A stretch of DNA of 64,000 bases. It comes from Diphasiastrum complanatum. Taxonomy: Eukaryota > Streptophyta > Lycopodiopsida > Lycopodiales > Lycopodiaceae. Positions 59,481 through 64,000 of the stretch are shown here, piece by piece. Every line of letters starts with the position of its first letter. Position 1 is the first letter of the stretch. Where the stretch lies: contig CM055113.1 of assembly GCA_029204225.1 (NCBI GenBank), forward strand, positions 6,174,647-6,238,646, written 5' to 3'. The notes under the pieces were generated by a model, which made no database searches, was not told the origin of the DNA, and worked only from the letters and a program-made list of their open reading frames with translations. A program made the position numbers and the translations under genes.

Positions 59481-60830
59481 CCAATGTCGAAGAAACAAGC
59501 TAAGCAACATTATAATACGGTCCCGAAAGGAGAAAATCTACCTCAGAAGGTTGATTCTCAGAATGTGCCACCTTCATTGGATAAAGGCAAAGGGAAAGTC
59601 AAGGATGATTCTTCAAGTCAGAGTTCTCGCAAAACATCACCGTCCAGACAGTCATCACCTTCGAAGAAGAATCCATCTTTTCATAAGACATCACATCCAC
59701 AATCCATTCCTACCAAGAAGGCTAAACGAAGATCCAAGGTTAATCATTTTGAAACAGAGAAATTAGACGAAGTTCAACATGATATGCCAGAGCATTTCAA
59801 ACGCTACCTTTGGATGATGTGATTAGCATATTACCAAAAGCACATCGTGAACCTGAAGAACAAGTGCCAGAATCGAAAGATGTTTATGATGGCCCAGCTA
59901 GGACGCAACCCATGAATCTTGCTGAACCAAGACTCCTGAACAGTTTCAAGCACTACGGACATTGCTTATTACATATCAAGATTGCTTTGCTTGGATATAT
60001 AAATTAGATCTCAAAGGGATTCCGATGTCAGGTATTGAGCATACCATAGCCTTAATGTCTGATGCAGTTCCAAAGGTCACAAGGTTCTATCGCTATAATC
60101 CTAATGTTACGGATTTTGATAAAGAAAGAGTTACAGAGATTGCTTGAAGCCAATTTCATTTATGAGATCGACCACACGAAATGAGTTTCGCCAATTGTCA
60201 TTGTTCCTAAGAAGAGTGAAAAATTGAGAATTTGTGTGAATCTCAAAGCTTTGAACAAAGTGACACGAAAGGATCACTTTTCGTTACCTTTTACTGAAAG
60301 TATTTTGGACCGCCTTGCTGGAGCAGAAGCTTACAATTTTTTGGATGGATTTAGTGGATATAACTAGGTCCAGATTTCACCTGCATATTGTCATAAAACA
60401 GCTTTTGCAACAAAATGAGACACTTATGCTAATAAAGTAATGCCTTTTGGACTCTGTAATGTGCCTATTTCATTCCAAAGAGTGATGAAGTTCACTTTTA
60501 AAGACTATCTATAAAAATTTCTTAAAATCTACTTGGATGATCTCGGAGTCCATAGTGCAAATACAAACCACCTGGATCAGTTGAAAAAAATATTTGAACG
60601 TTGTCGCAAGTACCAAATCTCCTTAAATCCATAAAAGTGTCAGATATGGGTTTCTCACGGAATTGTTCATGTGGACATTGCATTGCTACGGATTATTCCA
60701 AAATCAAAGTCATTGTGGAATTACCACCACGAGGAACAATTCGCGGAGTTTATGTTTTTATGGGTCATGCAAATTATTATCCTTTTAAAGAAATTATAAA
60801 TTTCCATAAAAGTTAACTGGAAAGATGATA
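59481..60830 (+). pseudogene. Ty3/gypsy reverse transcriptase relic
   Basis: After a Ser/Lys-rich linker, RT starts with GIEHTIALMSDAVPKVTRFY and RYNPN. In changing frames one reads KLRICVNLKALNKVTRKDH, FLDGFSGYN followed by TAG (60365-60367), KTAFATK, VMPFGLCNVPISFQRVM, YLDDLGVHS (YxDD active-site motif), HLDQLKKIFERCRKYQISLNP and a finger ending MGHANYYPF. Order and spacing match gypsy RT. Many stops (TAG, TAA, TGA) make it a relic; RNase H and integrase are missing. Confidence 0.8.
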
Positions 60831-61084
60831 TATGAAAATATCTGAATCCAAGAAAAGTCAGTAATAAGTGCTTCCACTAAAGGATTCACCTTATTACACA
60901 CAGGACTTCTCCTTCAAATTTTTTCACTCTAAATGATAGAAGTCACTATTCCATCAAAATCCATTTATGCATCAGAGATATTCTAGGTTTAAAAAATTGA
61001 AACAATTTAACCTTAGAATTTATCTGAATTCCAAGTCTATTCACACAAGTAGTAATTTGTATGACATAACAGTGTTTTAGAAGT
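60831..61084. other. Unassigned spacer
   Basis: Short AT-rich spacer between the gypsy RT relic and the copia relic. Nothing is recognised. Confidence 0.3.
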
Positions 61085-62500
61085 GTTGGATCCATTCATT
61101 TATGTCTAGGATCATCTAAAAAAGTAGATCTAGACAATGTTCTTTATGTACCTTCAATTACAAAGAACTTGTTGAGTGTAGGACAACTTATGGATCGTGG
61201 ATTAGATGTACTTGTCAATCATGGAGCATGTTCTATCTTGAAAGATGAAAAATGTATTGCTAGTGGTTTCAAGCAAGGGAGGTTATTCAAATTGGATGCT
61301 AATGTGATGGTTGGAAGTGTGAACATGGCAAGGGAGGAGCTCACTCAAGTGGAATTATGGCACAAAAGGTTAGGCCATCCTAACTACAAAGCTATGGAGA
61401 CCATGGTGACAAAGGAGCTAGCAAGAGGACTTCCCAAAACCATATCCAAGTGTGGCAAGCTTTGTGAAGCTTATGGACTCTCCAAATCTCATAAGCTTCC
61501 TTTCAAGAGATCTTTGATAAGATCTAACTCTCCTCTTAACCTTATACACTCGGATATTCATTCATTTTCACATGAATCAAATGGTGGAGCTCTAATGTAT
61601 GTCACTTTCATTGATGATAAATCAAGATACTCTTGGGTTTATCTCTTGTCTAAGAAAAGTGAAGTTTTTGAGTCCTTTGTAAAGTTCAAAACTCGTGGAA
61701 AAGCAACTTAGTACTAGCTTGAAAGTATTAAGAAGTGATAATGGAGGAGAGTACATCTCCAATAGGATGAAAGAGTTTTGTGAAACTAATGGCATATAGA
61801 GAGAGTTTACTTGTACATATACTCCACAACAAAATGGAGTAGCTGAGAGAAAGAATAGGACACTATGTGAGTGTGCTAAAGCTATGAGATTAGATGCATC
61901 TCTTTCTATTTCATTTTGGGGAGAAGCTATTTTATGTGCAAACTACCTTTGTAATAGAATGACTAATAGTGCCATTAAAGGCAAGTATTGTTTGGCAAAA
62001 AGCCAAATCTTAGTGATTTGAAAGTTTTTGGATGTACTTGTTAAGTACATATTCCTTTAGAAACAAGGAAAAAGGAAGATGCCACTTCTTTCAAAGGCAA
62101 CTTTGTTGGTTATAGTGAAAGTAAGAAAGCCTATAGGATATATGATCCGATTACAAAAAAAGTTGTTGCTAGTAGAGATGTACTTTTTGATGAATCTCTC
62201 CAAGCCAAAGGAAAGGTGACTTGTAGCAACACTCAACTTGTCAAAGATCATGCTATGGCCGAGGAGGAGCTTCATGAAGATGAAGACCAAGTGGAACCTA
62301 CTCCAAGTCCAAGGGTGCCAAGAAGATCAACAAGGACAAGGATTGAGCCATCAAGGCTCACTTATAGTGACAAAGGGGAACAAAGGGAAGATTCTCAACT
62401 ACTCAACTCTTATACCTTCTTGACTACTATGCTTGAAGGACCAACTAGTTTTGAGGAAGCAAATAAGTCTCAATATTGGAGGAAATCTAGTATTTGAAAA
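61085..62500 (+). pseudogene. Copia protease end, integrase and hinge relic
   Basis: Starts LDNVLYVPSITKNLLSVGQL (protease C-terminus), RGLDVLVNHGACSILKDEK, LWHKRLGHPNYKAMETMV, CGKLCEAYGLSKSHKLPF and YVTFIDDKSRYSWVYL (first integrase Asp). After a frameshift near 61690 the second part (NGGEYIS, QQNGVAERKN bases) is readable only in other frames. Linker and hinge are open again from about 62050 (VHIPLETRKK ... FVGYSESKKAYRIYD, then TRTRIEPSRLTYSDKG). It ends before RT. The closest relative in the window is the A' protease at 21.4-21.8 kb. Confidence 0.8.
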
Positions 62501-64000
62501 ATTTTGAGATTTAGTCTAGACCCATTATTGGTATCTCATAATTTACAAAATTAAAGAGCCCTTAAAACTATTTCTCACTTTTTAAAAGAACCCTTACTTA
62601 GAACTTTAAATTTCTCATTTTTGGACATTAGATAAAATTCATATGATCCTTTCGGCATGAAATTTTTTTTTTTAAGGACTATTTATAATCATGTGAATTA
62701 CTACTTGGATAAGGCTTAGAATTTGGAATGTTCCGGCTTGTTGGCATTTTCAATTTCTTGATCCCAGATTGTCTCTTATGATAGATAGATCTCAAATAGA
62801 TGATAATTAGTGTCACTCATATTGAGAAATAGAACCCCTATGTATAATAGAGTGAATCCTATTTGGAAGGCACTTATTATTTACTTTTCACGATTCTGAT
62901 GTTTTCATTTGTCATCTCTCTAGTCAAATTTTATAAGAAATTGGAAATTTCTTTTAAAAGGAGGGGTGAAGTAATGAGTAAGATTCTATTAAAGAACCTA
63001 TCAGTTGCACAGAGTTGAGAGAAATTCTCTAGGCATTGTGTGGAACAATCTAGAACTAGAGATGGATTGAAATTGGAATTTATTATAAATAGTACTGAAT
63101 AAGATCAGAAGTCACTAATCCTAGGTTGTGTGGGATAGCAGTGAATTTGATCATTGGGATGTCTATGTAAAATCAACCCAGTCTTAGTTGGAATACTAGG
63201 ATAAGGGAGACGTTGATGAGGGAAATTTGGTACGAAATTGTAAGTGGGTTGGAAAACTCGTGATGTATGCCTAGTCTCAGAGATTTCCCAGATATGTTAT
63301 TTACTCACGAGAAATAGAATTCTTTTGTAGCTGAGTTACAAGATTCTCAGTGAGATATGAGAGGAACATATGCGGGTTATGAGGGAATCTACCAAATAGA
63401 ACATATGTGTTATGTGCTGGGTCATAGCGAGATTATTCTCATATGTGCACATTTAATCTTGTATGGATCTACTATGTATTCCTAGTTGTTAGGGTTATTT
63501 GTTGCACTTAACCTAGTTGGCAAACATAGACATATGATCAAGTATTGTTGAAACAGATACTTGTAGAGTTAACGGATCTTTTGTGAAAGACTTATTGATT
63601 AACTAAAACGTGATTTGGATAAGGATCTAAATGTGGAGTTATATATGTATAATTAAGATCTAAATCCAGTACTTTTTCTAGTGGAAAAGATTTTGGAATG
63701 ATTTTTATATGTTTCCTAAGTTGTGTATTAAACATAAACTCCAGTATCCTTTAGGAATTAAGTATGTTTTGAGATTCCAGTGAATTATGATTGACAAATC
63801 ATAAGAATCTAATTATTTGTGATTGACGGATCATAAATGGATACTTAATCAGAGTATAATCAGGAAATGTGTTGATTCTTATGTATGTTGAGTAATTCCT
63901 AGTTTACTAATTGAGTTGAGATTTCAGATTCACTCTTTGGAAGTGTATGTTGAAAATTAAGCCCACAGTTGTCTCCTTGGTGAATGACTAATTTCTATTT
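62501..64000. other. Unassigned, AT-rich
   Basis: No gene, LTR pair or primer site is recognised in the last 1.5 kb. Confidence 0.3.

Overview
This window reads as heterochromatic nuclear DNA of a land plant. It is AT-rich, has spliceosomal GT-AG introns, and is built almost entirely from plant transposable elements: Ty1/copia, Ty3/gypsy and CACTA (En/Spm, TNP2). Primer-binding sites match initiator Met-tRNA in the copia elements. No intact conserved host gene, tRNA, rRNA or CRISPR array was seen. Most elements are old: LTR pairs differ mainly by C/T and G/A transitions, and many stops are TAG or TGA at places where a relative has CAG or CGA, which fits heavy cytosine methylation. The species cannot be named from this; a large, slowly turning-over genome is an inference.

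Layout. 1-7.1 kb: decayed gypsy gag/LTR pieces, a copia tail and a minus-strand copia primer site. 7.15-8.9 kb: a copia LTR (family D) interrupted by a second copia (family E) with a CpG-rich, repeat-bearing U3. 8.8-9.4 kb: a broken histone-H3-like fold on the minus strand beside a Ser-Pro-Pro-Lys-rich stretch. 9.9-15.2 kb: the most unusual block, two convergent genes not assigned to a named family. Gene X (plus) is partly tandem-duplicated behind a cluster of GCGCACAAG motifs. Gene Y (minus) has at least four exons, three clean introns and features of a DDE-type transposase. 15.6-17.2 kb: a CACTA TNP2 relic, followed by a direct repeat and a 44-bp-stem hairpin.

17.9-31.6 kb is a nest. Copia A' (minus) was hit by a gypsy element (gag, primer site, 877-bp LTR) and by copia B1; B1 was in turn hit by a copia D derivative. 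A roughly 1.6-kb segment spanning the B1 5' LTR was later inverted. 31.9-36 kb holds an RPA/OB-fold-like fragment, exons of an unrecognised gene and a copia C tail with LTR. 36.2-41.5 kb is copia A (5' LTR complete, 3' LTR cut short). 41.6-45.1 kb is a second CACTA copy. 45.1-47.7 kb is an LTR element with an odd 172-residue ORF. 48.07-53.91 kb is copia B2, complete end to end with 274-bp LTRs and a 5-bp target duplication. 54.3-56.6 kb has a fragment of the gene Y family, copia pieces in mixed orientation and a long (CT)n tract. 58.4-60.8 kb is a gypsy protease/RT relic, 61.1-62.5 kb a copia integrase relic, and the remainder is unassigned.

The genes do not form a host pathway; they are successive layers of mobile DNA. 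The clearest candidate for something undescribed is the gene X/gene Y block, whose family recurs as a fragment near 54.3 kb.
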